Origin: Alphaproteobacteria bacterium
Lineage (GTDB): Bacteria; Pseudomonadota; Alphaproteobacteria; Caulobacterales; Parvularculaceae
Reading direction: 5' to 3'
Assembly: GCA_030433215.1 (NCBI GenBank)
Contig: JAUIMC010000011.1
Span: 1 to 64,000 of the forward strand
Length of the DNA stretch: 64,000 bases
In this document: positions 26,333 through 34,984 of the stretch, in pieces
How the letters are laid out: the number at the start of each line of letters is the position of its first letter
Numbering within the stretch: position 1 is the first letter of the stretch
Program-made: the position numbers and the translations under genes
Notes under the pieces: model-generated
Databases searched by the model: none
The model's input: the letters and a program-made list of their open reading frames with translations, nothing else
What the model was told of the DNA's origin: nothing

Positions 26333-27370
26333 CTAAAGCGTGTCCGGCCCGACGCGCACCACCGCCTTGCCGAAATTCTCGCCCTTGAAAAGGCCGATAA
26401 AGGCCTCGGGCGCCCTGGCGAGCCCTTCATAAACGGACTCGTTGAACTTGATCTTTCCCTGGGCAAGCAACGGCGCCACCTCCATGGCGAATTCCATGGT
26501 CTTGTCCATGAATTCCGACACGATGAATCCGCGGATCATGACGCCGCGCCCGACCACATTGATAAGATTGGGCGGACCGGGTTCGGGCTCCTGATTGTTG
26601 TAGCTTGCGATCATGCCGCACCAGGCCATGCGGCCGCCGAGCGCGATGCAGTTCAACGCCGCCTCGAGATGCATGCCGCCGACATTTTCAAAATAGCAGT
26701 CAACGCCCTTGGGCGCGGCTTCGGCGAGCGCCTTCGTAAGCTCGCCGGCGTTCTTGTAATCCTTATAGTTGAGCGCAACGTCGACGCCCGCCTGCTGCTC
26801 GAGCCAGTCGCATTTGGCTTTCGACCCGGCCGAGCCGATGACGCGGCAGCCCTTGGCCTTGCCGAGCTGGCAGACGACGGAGCCCACCGCGCCCGCCGCG
26901 CCTGAAACGAAGATCGTCTCGCCTTCTTTCGGTTTCAGGATCTGCGTCAGGCCCGACCAGGCCGTAAGACCCGGCATGCCGAGGACGCCGAGATAGGCCG
27001 ACAAGGGCGCCATGTTCGGATCGACCTTTTGGGAGCGCTCGCCTTTCGAGACGTAATATTCTTTCCAGCCGCCAAGGAAATCGACCAGATAATCGCCGGG
27101 CGCATAGCCCTCGATGTTCGATTCGACGACTTGCGACACCGCGCCGCCTTCGAGCGGCTGGTCGAGGGTGAAAGGCGGAATGTAGCTTTTGACGTCCGGG
27201 CGCATGCGCCCGCGCATGTAAGGATCGACCGACATCCACACCGTGCGGCAGAGCATCTCGCCCGGTCCCGGCGCCGGAACCTCGATCTCCTTTTCCGTGA
27301 AATCGCTTTCACCGGGCATGCCGGCCGGAAACTGCTTCAGGAAAATCGCTTTCGATGTTTGGGCGCCCAT
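26333..27370 (-). CDS. NADP-dependent oxidoreductase (MDR family, leukotriene B4 dehydrogenase-like)
   Basis: This 345-residue medium-chain reductase has the zinc-free layout: VDPYMRGRM near the N-terminus, LGMPGLTAWSGL, the nucleotide-binding GAAGAVGSVVCQLGK and FENVGGMHLEAAL. Members such as CurA and PtgR reduce the C=C bond of enones with NADPH. The internal ATG at 27370 with GGGAG upstream gives the standard length; a longer reading frame upstream lacks family sequence. It is a single gene. Exact substrate unknown. Confidence 0.9.
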   Translation of the reverse strand: MGAQTSKAIFLKQFPAGMPGESDFTEKEIEVPAPGPGEMLCRTVWMSVDPYMRGRMRPDVKSYIPPFTLDQPLEGGAVSQVVESNIEGYAPGDYLVDFLGGWKEYYVSKGERSQKVDPNMAPLSAYLGVLGMPGLTAWSGLTQILKPKEGETIFVSGAAGAVGSVVCQLGKAKGCRVIGSAGSKAKCDWLEQQAGVDVALNYKDYKNAGELTKALAEAAPKGVDCYFENVGGMHLEAALNCIALGGRMAWCGMIASYNNQEPEPGPPNLINVVGRGVMIRGFIVSEFMDKTMEFAMEVAPLLAQGKIKFNESVYEGLARAPEAFIGLFKGENFGKAVVRVGPDTL

Positions 27371-27612
27371 GGCCGTCTCCCTTGTTTTTACCAGGCGAAA
27401 GCCGCCCGCGGGGGTTGCTAGGACCCTATGGCATTCCGGCGTCCTCGCAAGAGCGTGATGCAGCCGGGCGGATTTAGGCAAGGCCCGCCCTCTCGCCGCC
27501 TCATTCTCGCCTTGCGGAAGGTTAATCTTGGGCAAGACAAAGCGGCAGGAACCGCATGTGGTTGAGTAGCAAAAAGAATTTCACGCATACCCCCATGCGA
27601 AGGAGCGGGATT

Positions 27613-27981
27613 ATGAAGAATTTGATCATGGCCTCCGGCGCGCTGATGCTCGCCGTAACGGGATGCCAGTCCACCGGCGAAGGCGCTTTTACGGGCGCGG
27701 CGCTGGGCGCGGCTGGCGGCGCGGTGGCCGGCGAGATTTTCGCCGGACGCCCCGGCAAGGGCGCAGCCTATGGCGCGCTGATCGGTGCGGCGCTGGGCGC
27801 CTATGAAGGCTGTTCGCGCGCCGGCACCTGCTGGGGCCGCGCCCGCGAACACGGCTATCGCCGCTACGACCGCTATTCCGGCCGGTATTATTACGAAGAT
27901 CCGGAATATGGCGACACCTATTGGGAAAACGGCGAGTTCCGCAACTATGGCCGCAACCCGCCGCGGCGCGGCCGGTACTAG
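27613..27981 (+). CDS. glycine-zipper lipoprotein (copy 1)
   Basis: This 122-residue protein has a lipoprotein signal (LAVTGC, Cys17) and a glycine-zipper hairpin (about 27-62: GAALGAAGGAVAGEI, then GAAYGALIGAALGA) that could span or insert into a membrane. The C-terminus is Tyr/Arg-rich (RYDRYSGRYYYEDPEYGDTY). AGGAG lies seven bases before the ATG. A paralogue with the same layout follows at 28163, and each copy has its own terminator. Role unknown, perhaps envelope integrity. Confidence 0.8.
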   Translation: MKNLIMASGALMLAVTGCQSTGEGAFTGAALGAAGGAVAGEIFAGRPGKGAAYGALIGAALGAYEGCSRAGTCWGRAREHGYRRYDRYSGRYYYEDPEYGDTYWENGEFRNYGRNPPRRGRY

Positions 27982-28019
27982 TCAACATCTTTCAGTTGCG
28001 CCTTTGCGTTGCGTAAGCG

Positions 28020-28053
28020 AACGGTCCGCTCCTCAAAAGAGCGGGCCGTTTTG
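28020..28053 (+). terminator. Rho-independent terminator
   Basis: AACGGTCCGCTC (28020-28031) pairs with GAGCGGGCCGTT (28039-28050) in a 12-base-pair stem with one G-U pair and a 7-base loop, followed by TTTT. It lies 39 bases after the first glycine-zipper gene. Confidence 0.85.
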
Positions 28054-28162
28054 CTGTTGCAGCATTGCGGTTTGGCAATGCGGCGGAACGCTGGCGCGCA
28101 ATTCAGTGTTTCCGGGGCATACGCGCTCCGAAAAAGCGGGGCGGCAAATAGGGAGCAGCCCC

Positions 28163-28525
28163 ATGAGACTTCTTCTTTCTTCCGCAATCAGTGGTTTGAT
28201 GCTCGTTTCCGCCTGCACGCAGTCGGGCACGGCCGAACGCAACGCCGCTTACGGCGCGGCGGCCGGCGCCGCCGCCGGCGCCGTTGCGGGCGAAGTTATC
28301 GCCGGCAAGCCGGGCCGCGGCGCGGCCTATGGCGCGGCGATCGGCGCCGTCGGCGGCGCGATCGTCGGTTGCGAACGCTCGAACGAATGCTGGAACCGCG
28401 CACGCAATAACGACCGGCGTTATTACGACGAACGCGCGGGCCGCTATTACTATGTGGACCCGCAATATGGCGACACATGGTGGGAGAACGGCGAGTTCCG
28501 CTCTTATGGACGCGGCCGTCCGTAA
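28163..28525 (+). CDS. glycine-zipper lipoprotein (copy 2)
   Basis: This 120-residue protein repeats the layout of its neighbour: lipoprotein-type signal (MLVSAC, Cys18), glycine zipper (AAAGAAAGAVAGEVIAGKPG, GAAYGAAIGAVGGAIVGC) and a tail RYYYVDPQYGDTWWENGEF nearly identical to copy 1. It is clearly a tandem duplication. GGGAG lies seven bases before the ATG at 28163; a longer in-frame frame starting within copy 1 is rejected. It is separated from copy 1 by a terminator, so it should have its own promoter in 28054-28150. Confidence 0.8.
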   Translation: MRLLLSSAISGLMLVSACTQSGTAERNAAYGAAAGAAAGAVAGEVIAGKPGRGAAYGAAIGAVGGAIVGCERSNECWNRARNNDRRYYDERAGRYYYVDPQYGDTWWENGEFRSYGRGRP

Positions 28526-28565
28526 TCTAATGTCTCTAAGCTGACGTCACAGAGCAAGCTTCAAG

Positions 28566-28606
28566 CGCCCGCGCGGGGATCATTCCTCGCGCGGGCGTTT
28601 GTTTTT
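28566..28606 (+). terminator. Rho-independent terminator after copy 2
   Basis: CGCCCGCGCGGGG (28566-28578) pairs with CCTCGCGCGGGCG (28585-28597) in a 13-base-pair stem with one G-U pair, followed by TTTGTTTTT. It serves the glycine-zipper gene and overlaps the last codons of the convergent membrane-protein gene. Confidence 0.88.
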
Positions 28607-28843
28607 GTTCCGGCGCATCTGGCTGATCGCAATCAGCGTCAGCGTCGGCACGAAGGCGTCGACCTGCCCCGTCGGGTCGGCGAGCTCCCAGAAGGCGAAT
28701 GCGCCGGCCCAGCCGAAAAGGCCGATGGCGGCGACGCCGAGCGCCGCATCGACAAAAATCTCCGCGCCCGGAATGCGCCCGATCGTGAAATCCACAAGAT
28801 CGAGCATGATCGCAATGACGAGTTTCGCCATGTCGCTGCGCAT
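28580..28843 (-). CDS. small two-helix membrane protein
   Basis: This 87-residue protein has two hydrophobic stretches (about 28-50 and 60-76) with a basic tail (RRNKNKRPREE), so both ends are probably cytoplasmic. I do not recognise the family. The ATG overlaps the stop of the upstream alpha/beta hydrolase by one base (TAATG), so the two are translationally coupled. The 3' end lies within the terminator of the opposite-strand gene. Confidence 0.65.
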   Translation of the reverse strand: MRSDMAKLVIAIMLDLVDFTIGRIPGAEIFVDAALGVAAIGLFGWAGAFAFWELADPTGQVDAFVPTLTLIAISQMRRNKNKRPREE

Positions 28844-29748
28844 TAGGCGGCCTCTGTTTTCGTGCGATCCTCAATAAAGGCGGCGGCCTCGCGGATCGCT
28901 TTCATGGCTTCCGGGAACCGCCCGGGAAAGATCGGCCAGACATGGATCAGCCCCTTCTCCATCAACAGCGTCGCCTCAACGCCCGCCTGGTCGAGCTTTT
29001 CCTTTAGTCTCGTGGAATCGTCGCGCAGGACTTCGCTTTCGCTCGCGAAGATCAGCATGGGCGGCAGGCCGGCGAGATCGCCGTAAAGGGGCGAGGCCAG
29101 CGGCGCTTTCGGGTCGGCTTGCCCAAGATAGCGCTTGGCGCCTTCGACAATATGCACTTTCCGGAACATGGCGTCGGATTTCTCGTTCTCATCGAGCGAG
29201 GCGCCGGTGGTCGCCAGATCCGTCCAGGGCGAGAGCAGCAGCGCGCCCGCCGGCATAGGCAAGCCGCGCGCCTTGATCGACAAGAGAAGCGCCAGGGTCA
29301 GCCCGCCGCCCGCCGAATCGCCGCCGATAACCGTCTTTGCCGGATCGCGTCCCTGCGACAGCAGCCATTCATAGGCCTCGACCGCATCGTCAACCGCCGC
29401 CGGAAAGCGGTGTTCCGAAGCCATGCGGTAATCGAGGGAAAAGATTTCGGCTTTGGCTTCTTTCGCCAGAGCATAGGTGAAGGCGCTGTGGGATTTCGGC
29501 GAGCCGAACACATAGCCGCCGCCATGGAGATAAAGCACGGTGCGGCCCGGCTCGGCGGCCTCGGCGCGGTGCCACTCCCCTTTGACCGGCCCTTCCAGAA
29601 CCTCACGCGTCACGCCTTGGGGCGGATGTTTAGGAGCCAGCGCGTCGGCGCCGTCGCGCAGGGTCTTTTCATCCATCTTGTGAATGGGTTTCGACCGGAA
29701 TGTGGCCCGCATCACCCAATTGAACAAGCTCGCCCGCAAACTCGGCAT
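28843..29748 (-). CDS. alpha/beta hydrolase, hormone-sensitive lipase family
   Basis: This 301-residue esterase has the HSL oxyanion motif HGGGY (75-79), the nucleophile elbow G-D-S-A-G-G with Ser145, and downstream FASESEVLRDDS and LIHVWPIF supplying Asp and His. The triad is complete. It probably hydrolyses short-chain or aromatic esters. The start at 29748 is chosen for GGGAGG four bases upstream; an earlier in-frame ATG adds an unlikely basic stretch. Confidence 0.92.
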   Translation of the reverse strand: MPSLRASLFNWVMRATFRSKPIHKMDEKTLRDGADALAPKHPPQGVTREVLEGPVKGEWHRAEAAEPGRTVLYLHGGGYVFGSPKSHSAFTYALAKEAKAEIFSLDYRMASEHRFPAAVDDAVEAYEWLLSQGRDPAKTVIGGDSAGGGLTLALLLSIKARGLPMPAGALLLSPWTDLATTGASLDENEKSDAMFRKVHIVEGAKRYLGQADPKAPLASPLYGDLAGLPPMLIFASESEVLRDDSTRLKEKLDQAGVEATLLMEKGLIHVWPIFPGRFPEAMKAIREAAAFIEDRTKTEAA

Positions 29749-29832
29749 GCCGCCTCCCTTTTTCCCGCAGGCTAGACGTTTCAAGGCGCCGGGAAAAGGC
29801 TCCGCCGCACAGAAGGCCGCAGGAACGAACCT

Positions 29833-31899
29833 CTAGCGACGGTAGCGCAGGCCGAAACCGAAGGTGCGCGTCTCGCCAGGGAAGTAACGGTCCTCCCCGA
29901 AGGCGAAGTCCGCCCGCTCGGCGTAAAGCTCGTTGGTGACGTTCCGCACGGTGACAAATGCGGCGAGCTTTTCAGTGAGGCCCGCTTCCGCGCGCAGATT
30001 CATCAGGATGTGACCATCATAGTCATTATCGTTCGCAGCGTCGGTGTAATAGGAGCCCATTTTAATCCATTCCGCCTCGGCGGTGATCCGGTCGGTGGGT
30101 TTCCAGAGCAGCCGCGCATTCGCGATGACGCGCGGCGCGGTGTCCACATCGTCGCCGAAGGAAATGTCCTCGCTGACGACGCCGGGCGTATCAGCCGGGT
30201 TTCTGTCGAACCGATAGGTATGCTCGGCATAGGTAACCGCGCTCGCCAATGTCAGCGTTTCGTGGATTGCAATGCGGACATCCGCCTCGACGCCCACATG
30301 GCGGGTCTTGCCGTCAATGACGTTAAACCCGTCGGCGTCGCGGAAGAAGAAATTCCTCTTGTCCATGAAAAAGCCCGCAAGCCCGAGATTGATCCGCTCG
30401 CCGAGACTCGTGCGCAAACCAAGCTCAAAGGAGTCGATCTTCTCCGGCTTCGCCTGCGCGCCGGTCTGGTTGATCTGGAGGCGATAAAGGTCGGTGGTCT
30501 GGGGCGGACGCGCGCCGCGCGCATAGGCTGCGTAAATGGACGTTACATCGCTCAGTTCATGGCGCAGGGAGAATTTCGGGCTTACCGTGACGAAATCGTC
30601 AGACTGATCGGGCAAGCGCAAAAACCGGCCCACTATGCCGTCATCGGTCTTGTTGTTGTAATCGTAGATGACGCCGTCAACGCGCAGGCCCGCGCTTGCC
30701 GTGGTGCGCGGCGTCAGGGCGTATTCGCCCTGCACGAAGCCGGACGCGTTTACCGCCTTGACGTCGTAATCGTAATGCACCCCCGGCGTATAGGAAAAGA
30801 TCCGCGGCATAGACTGAAATTCGTAAAGAAACCCGTCCGTATATTCCGCATCGACGCCGGCGATCAGAGATAACGGCCCTGCGTCATGATAAACGGCGCT
30901 TTGCACGCCGACGCTCCAGTGCCCGTTTTCCTCAAGAGAGTTTGACGGCAGGAAGTGCTGCAGGAAGTCCATGTCGTTCCAGCGGGCGTAAGGCGTGATC
31001 TGAACGCGCGTGCCCTCGCCTACGTCGAACTCGATCGTCGATTGCAGCCGCGCGGATTTGGCGTCTCGAAAGGCCTGCGGAAAATCATTGGTCTTGCGCA
31101 AGCGCTTGTCGTTGAGCGCCGCCCGGCCGAAAATGAAGCCGGCGGTTTCCTGTTCGAGATTGTCGAAGGAAAAGATCGTGTCGATGCTGACCCCGCCACC
31201 GTCATAGAGATGGCGCAGGGTGAGCTTTTGCTGGTCGAGACCGGCGTCCTCGCGATAGCCCGCTTCCGTCGTGACCGAAGCGCCGGCGTAAAACCCGTGA
31301 GCGCCTTGCGTCCCCGAAACGCTGCCCTTGAATTTATAGCGGTCCTGAGTGTCGCCGAAGACTTCGCCGAAAACCGAAAGCTCTTCCGACGGCGTCGGCG
31401 CGATCACATTGATGACGCCGTGAATGGCGTTGGCGCCGTAGAGCGCGCCGGAGGGTCCGCGCACGACCTCGATACGCTCGGCCAGTTCGTATTGCGCGTT
31501 GAAAAGGCCGTTGATATTCGCAAATCCCGCCGACCGGATCGGCACGCCGTTTTCGAGAAACAGGAACGAGCCCGCGCCCGCGCCGCCGGTCAGCACGGGC
31601 GAGCGGATCGCTGTCAGGTGCTCCGCGCCGGAGCCGCGATTAAGCGAGACGCCCGGCACACGAGCCAGCGCCTCGGAGATGTGATCGGCGTCGATGAGGC
31701 GCAGCTCTTCGGCGGGCAGAACGCTGATGCTCTGGGGCACGTCGGAAAGCGCCTCCGCGCGGCGTTCGGCGGTGACGACTATCGCATCCTCGGCGAAAAC
31801 AGGGGTCAGGGAAGACGCGGCGGCAAGGCTGGCGAACCAGAGGGACAAACGGGACAAAACACGCTCTCTTTTTGCGGCTCTTAACAGGCCGCAAGCCAT
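29833..31899 (-). CDS. TonB-dependent receptor
   Basis: This 688-residue outer-membrane protein has a signal peptide (cleavage near FAEDA, about 36), a plug domain (about 45-165, with DAIVVTAERRAEALSDVP, VPGVSLNRGSG and ERIEVVRGPSGALYGANAIHG) and a 22-strand-type barrel ending in the aromatic-terminal pattern GFGLRYRR. The C-terminal residue is Arg rather than Phe, which is slightly unusual. Its ATG lies one base after the stop of the fumarylacetoacetate hydrolase family gene, so the two are one transcript. The ligand is unknown; an aromatic compound is an inference from context. Confidence 0.92.
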   Translation of the reverse strand: MACGLLRAAKRERVLSRLSLWFASLAAASSLTPVFAEDAIVVTAERRAEALSDVPQSISVLPAEELRLIDADHISEALARVPGVSLNRGSGAEHLTAIRSPVLTGGAGAGSFLFLENGVPIRSAGFANINGLFNAQYELAERIEVVRGPSGALYGANAIHGVINVIAPTPSEELSVFGEVFGDTQDRYKFKGSVSGTQGAHGFYAGASVTTEAGYREDAGLDQQKLTLRHLYDGGGVSIDTIFSFDNLEQETAGFIFGRAALNDKRLRKTNDFPQAFRDAKSARLQSTIEFDVGEGTRVQITPYARWNDMDFLQHFLPSNSLEENGHWSVGVQSAVYHDAGPLSLIAGVDAEYTDGFLYEFQSMPRIFSYTPGVHYDYDVKAVNASGFVQGEYALTPRTTASAGLRVDGVIYDYNNKTDDGIVGRFLRLPDQSDDFVTVSPKFSLRHELSDVTSIYAAYARGARPPQTTDLYRLQINQTGAQAKPEKIDSFELGLRTSLGERINLGLAGFFMDKRNFFFRDADGFNVIDGKTRHVGVEADVRIAIHETLTLASAVTYAEHTYRFDRNPADTPGVVSEDISFGDDVDTAPRVIANARLLWKPTDRITAEAEWIKMGSYYTDAANDNDYDGHILMNLRAEAGLTEKLAAFVTVRNVTNELYAERADFAFGEDRYFPGETRTFGFGLRYRR

Positions 31900-31900
31900 A

Positions 31901-32917
31901 CTATTTTCTCTCGTATTTCGCCACCGTCTGAGAAATCGCACCGAATATGGAGCGTCCCTCCCCGTCCTTCATCTTGATCTCGACTTTATCGCCGAATTTC
32001 ATGAAGGGGGTCTTGGCTGCGCCCTCGTAAATCGTCTCAATCATGCGGATTTCCGCAATGCAGGAATAGCCGTCGCCGCCTTCCGCGACCGCCTTACCCG
32101 GCCCGCCGTCAAGCTTGTTCGACACCGTGCCCGAGCCGATGACCGTCCCGGCGCACAAGGGGCGCGTTTTCGCCGCATGGGCGATCAGTTGCGGGAAATT
32201 GAAGGTGAGATCCTTGCCGGCATTGGCCTGGCCGAAGGGCTCGCCATTATAGCGCACGAGGAGCGGCAGATGGATCGCGCCGCCGTCCCAGGCGTCGCCC
32301 AGCGAATCCGGGGTCACCGCCACGGGGCTGAAAGCGCTCGACGGTTTCGACTGGAAGAAGCCGAAGCCCTTGGCGAGTTCGCCGGGGATCAGGCCGCGTA
32401 AGGAAACGTCGTTCACCAGCATGACGAGGCGGATGCAGTCCTTCGCCTCCTCCGGCGTCACGCCCATGGGCACGTCGCCGGTGATGACGGCGATCTCCGC
32501 CTCCATGTCGATTCCCCAGCCGTCGTCCTGCGCCATCACGATGTCGTCGCGGGGACCGAGAAAGGAATCCGAGCCGCCCTGATACATCAGCGGGTCTTCG
32601 TAAAAGCTTTCGGGCACCTCCGCGCCGCGCGCTTTCCGGACAAGCTCCACATGGTTGATATAAGCCGAACCATCCGCCCACTGATAAGCGCGCGGCAGGG
32701 GCGAGGCGCATTCTCGCTCGTGGAAGCGCTCGACCGGCACCGAGCCGGTCTCAATGCCTTGCGCCAGTTCGCGCAGGCCCGGCTCGCATTTCGCCCAGTC
32801 GTCCAGCGCCGCCTGCAAGGTCGGCGCGACGCGCCCGGCGTCGGTGTAACGGGTCAGATCGTTCGACACGACGACAAGGCGTCCGTCGCGTCCGCCTTTC
32901 AAAGATGCGAGTTTCAT
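31901..32917 (-). CDS. fumarylacetoacetate hydrolase family protein
   Basis: This 338-residue enzyme has the FAH catalytic domain (about 100-335): MEAEIAVITGDVP provides acidic metal ligands, followed by LVNDVSLRGLIPGELAKGFGFFQSKPSS and GTVIGSGTVSN. With homogentisate dioxygenase nearby it is a candidate fumarylacetoacetase, the last step of tyrosine breakdown, giving fumarate and acetoacetate. The length (338) is shorter than animal fumarylacetoacetase (about 420) but usual for this bacterial branch. AGGAG lies upstream of the start. The TonB receptor follows directly. Confidence 0.88.
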   Translation of the reverse strand: MKLASLKGGRDGRLVVVSNDLTRYTDAGRVAPTLQAALDDWAKCEPGLRELAQGIETGSVPVERFHERECASPLPRAYQWADGSAYINHVELVRKARGAEVPESFYEDPLMYQGGSDSFLGPRDDIVMAQDDGWGIDMEAEIAVITGDVPMGVTPEEAKDCIRLVMLVNDVSLRGLIPGELAKGFGFFQSKPSSAFSPVAVTPDSLGDAWDGGAIHLPLLVRYNGEPFGQANAGKDLTFNFPQLIAHAAKTRPLCAGTVIGSGTVSNKLDGGPGKAVAEGGDGYSCIAEIRMIETIYEGAAKTPFMKFGDKVEIKMKDGEGRSIFGAISQTVAKYERK

Positions 32918-32968
32918 AACCGCTCCTGATGGGTTGATGTTGCGTGAGGATGTAAGGGATCAACGCAG

Positions 32969-33008
32969 AAAAAGCAAAACCCGCCGGCGTCAATCCGGCG
33001 GGCTTTGC
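32969..33008 (-). terminator. Rho-independent terminator
   Basis: On the minus strand GCAAAGCCCGCCGG pairs with CCGGCGGGTTTTGC across a short loop, followed by TTTTT (32973-32969). It lies 24 bases after the stop of the small secreted protein gene and separates it from the hydrolase operon. Confidence 0.88.
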
Positions 33009-33031
33009 GTGACCGATAATGGGCGTAAAGC

Positions 33032-33388
33032 CTAGCGGACTCGCACGACTGCGCGGGTGCGCTCGACTTCATATTTGCGGCCGCCATCATCGTAGCACCA
33101 ATAGGATTCGTATTTGGCGCGATGGCCGTCGACCCAGGTGTATTGAAAAGCCCTGTAGCAGTCATAGCCGCCATATTGATCGTAATAGACATTGCGACGA
33201 CGCGGATCTTCATAAGGGTACCAGCGGCCTGACCGATAGCCGCGATAAGTATAAGGTTCGCCGACGCGCACATCGACGCCAAGATCCACATCGGCGCCCG
33301 CGCCAAGGTCGAGATCGACCTGCGCCGCAGCGGGCGTGCTAACAAACAATGCCCCCGAAAGAGCAGCGATGGAAATCGTCTTCAACAT
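33032..33388 (-). CDS. small secreted Tyr-rich protein
   Basis: This 118-residue protein has a Sec signal peptide (cleavage near AAAQ, about 22) and a mature part rich in Tyr, Asp and Arg (GEPYTYRGYRSGRWYPYEDP, YDCYRAFQYTWVDGHRAKYE, YWCYDDGGRKYEVER). Two cysteines could form a disulfide. The family is not recognised. The ATG at 33388 is chosen for the signal peptide and GGAG upstream. It has its own terminator. Confidence 0.72.
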   Translation of the reverse strand: MLKTISIAALSGALFVSTPAAAQVDLDLGAGADVDLGVDVRVGEPYTYRGYRSGRWYPYEDPRRRNVYYDQYGGYDCYRAFQYTWVDGHRAKYESYWCYDDGGRKYEVERTRAVVRVR

Positions 33389-33569
33389 TGTCCGTCTCCG
33401 TTTTCTGCCTATGACAGCAAACGCGGGGATGGCGACAATTGTTCCCATACCCCCCACGGACCAATCAGTTTACCCGCTTAACCCTGCAAAACGGCGCAAA
33501 GACGGGGCCCTTCCGGCCTATACGAAACAGTAACCCTGCTGACGGATCCCTCCTTATTTTCGGCTTATT

Positions 33570-33797
33570 CTAAGCTCCCGACAATGACGCGCCACACCAC
33601 GGACAATGACGGATCAGCACCACGTCGCGCCCGCCGTCATGCACGATCAGCGCGAACTGGTTCAGCCCTTCATTATAAGCGATGAGGCTATCCGGACAGT
33701 CGAACGGATCGTCGTGTTCGGAACAGTTCATTTCGAGCGCCGCCTGCATGGACTCGCAGCAAAGCGCACCCGGGTTGGGGTGTTGCGTTCGGCTCAT
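33570..33797 (-). CDS. small zinc-ribbon-like protein (DUF6980-like)
   Basis: This 75-residue protein has CCESM near residue 13, NC-x-EHDDPFDCPDSLIAY, FALIVHDGG and a final C-P-W-C-G, a pattern I recall as DUF6980. The cysteines and histidine could hold one zinc. The start is one base after the homogentisate dioxygenase stop, so it is translated from the same message. Function unknown. Confidence 0.75.
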   Translation of the reverse strand: MSRTQHPNPGALCCESMQAALEMNCSEHDDPFDCPDSLIAYNEGLNQFALIVHDGGRDVVLIRHCPWCGASLSGA

Positions 33798-33798
33798 G

Positions 33799-34932
33799 TC
33801 AGTCCCGCATCCGCCAGCTGTTGACGTAATCGGGATTTTCCACCGCGCCGGCGCTTTCGCCGATATCGAGCGGGTCGCGCGTGTCGATCATCACCGCATA
33901 TTCGTCCGTGGCCGGCTTTTTCTGCTCCAGCATGTTTTTGAGCGCTTTTGGATGCGGCCCATGCGTAAAGCCAGACGGGTGAAAGGTCATCATGCCTGCG
34001 TCGATATTGTCGCGGCTGAAGAAATCGCCGGCGTGATAGAAAAGCACCTCATCGTAATCGTCATTATTGTGAAAGAACGGCACTTTCAGCGCGCCGGGAT
34101 CGGTCTCGAACGGCCTCGGCGCAAAGGTGCAGACGACAAACCGGTCCGAGAGAAAGGTCGTATGCGCCGAAGGCGGCACATGATAGCGATGCGACATGAT
34201 CGGGCGGATGTCGCGCACATTAAGGCGCACCGGCGACAGCTCGCCATGCCAGCCGACGACATCGAGGGGATTGTAGGGATAGGTGGCGACGGAAACCTCG
34301 CCGCGCTTTTTAATTTCGACGCGGGTCTCGCCGTCTTCCTTCTGATGCGCCTTGAAGGCGTCGTCGATTTTCGGCGCGTCCATGACCGCCGGATCGAAAA
34401 TCGCATGGGGGCCGAGAAGCCCCTTGTCGGGCAGCGTGTAATGGCTGTTCGTCGCCTCGACCATCAGGATCGACGCCGCGCCCTTCGGCGCCAGCCGCCA
34501 CATGGTCCCGCGCGGCAGCATGATGTAATCGCCCGCCTCGAAGACGAGATGACCGTAATCGCAGAAGAGATCGCCCTCCCCTTCGTGCACGAACAGGAGC
34601 TGATCGCCGTCGCCATTGCGCGCAAGCGCCGGCATCGGCGCATCGAGCTTCCAGAAGCGCAACTCCGTCGCCGCGTTATGAAGGATGCGCGGGCTCGCCC
34701 AGGGCGACGTGCTGGCGCCTTTCATGGCCGCGAGATCAAAGGCGCGCGGGCGCAAGGGGCCCTCGAAATTCACCCAGCCCGTAGGCGGGCGTTTGTGATG
34801 CATGAAGGCGGCGGGGCCGAAAAAGCCCTCCTTGGAGATTTCCCGCTCATAGGTGCCGTCGGGCATGTCGGCATGGGCCTGGCGCGAGGCCTCGCCTTCA
34901 ATCCGGCTCGGGGTGATCCATTTGCGCGTCAT
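33799..34932 (-). CDS. hmgA: homogentisate 1,2-dioxygenase
   Basis: This 377-residue enzyme opens the ring of homogentisate to maleylacetoacetate in tyrosine and phenylalanine degradation. Family segments include GPAAFMHHKRPPTGW, a cupin-like core with MLPRGTMWRL, and the iron-site region FFHNNDDYDEVLFYHAG followed by TFHPSGFTHGPHP. It is shorter than the Pseudomonas enzyme (about 430), as in a known bacterial branch. The ATG at 34932 has AAGGAGG upstream. A palindrome at 34971-34984 lies in its promoter region. No maleylacetoacetate isomerase is recognised nearby. Confidence 0.9.
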   Translation of the reverse strand: MTRKWITPSRIEGEASRQAHADMPDGTYEREISKEGFFGPAAFMHHKRPPTGWVNFEGPLRPRAFDLAAMKGASTSPWASPRILHNAATELRFWKLDAPMPALARNGDGDQLLFVHEGEGDLFCDYGHLVFEAGDYIMLPRGTMWRLAPKGAASILMVEATNSHYTLPDKGLLGPHAIFDPAVMDAPKIDDAFKAHQKEDGETRVEIKKRGEVSVATYPYNPLDVVGWHGELSPVRLNVRDIRPIMSHRYHVPPSAHTTFLSDRFVVCTFAPRPFETDPGALKVPFFHNNDDYDEVLFYHAGDFFSRDNIDAGMMTFHPSGFTHGPHPKALKNMLEQKKPATDEYAVMIDTRDPLDIGESAGAVENPDYVNSWRMRD

Positions 34933-34970
34933 GAGCGCCTCCTTCGCGCGATTCGGGGATCGCAAAATTA

Positions 34971-34984
34971 GTAACATTTGTTAC
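34971..34984. promoter_or_regulatory. inverted repeat GTAAC-N4-GTTAC upstream of hmgA
   Basis: GTAAC (34971-34975) and GTTAC (34980-34984) are perfect inverted arms separated by ATTT, in an AT-rich island about 39 bases upstream of the hmgA start. Size and place fit the operator of a dimeric MarR- or IclR-type repressor, which often control homogentisate genes. No such regulator gene is in the neighbourhood. Function is inferred. Confidence 0.5.
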
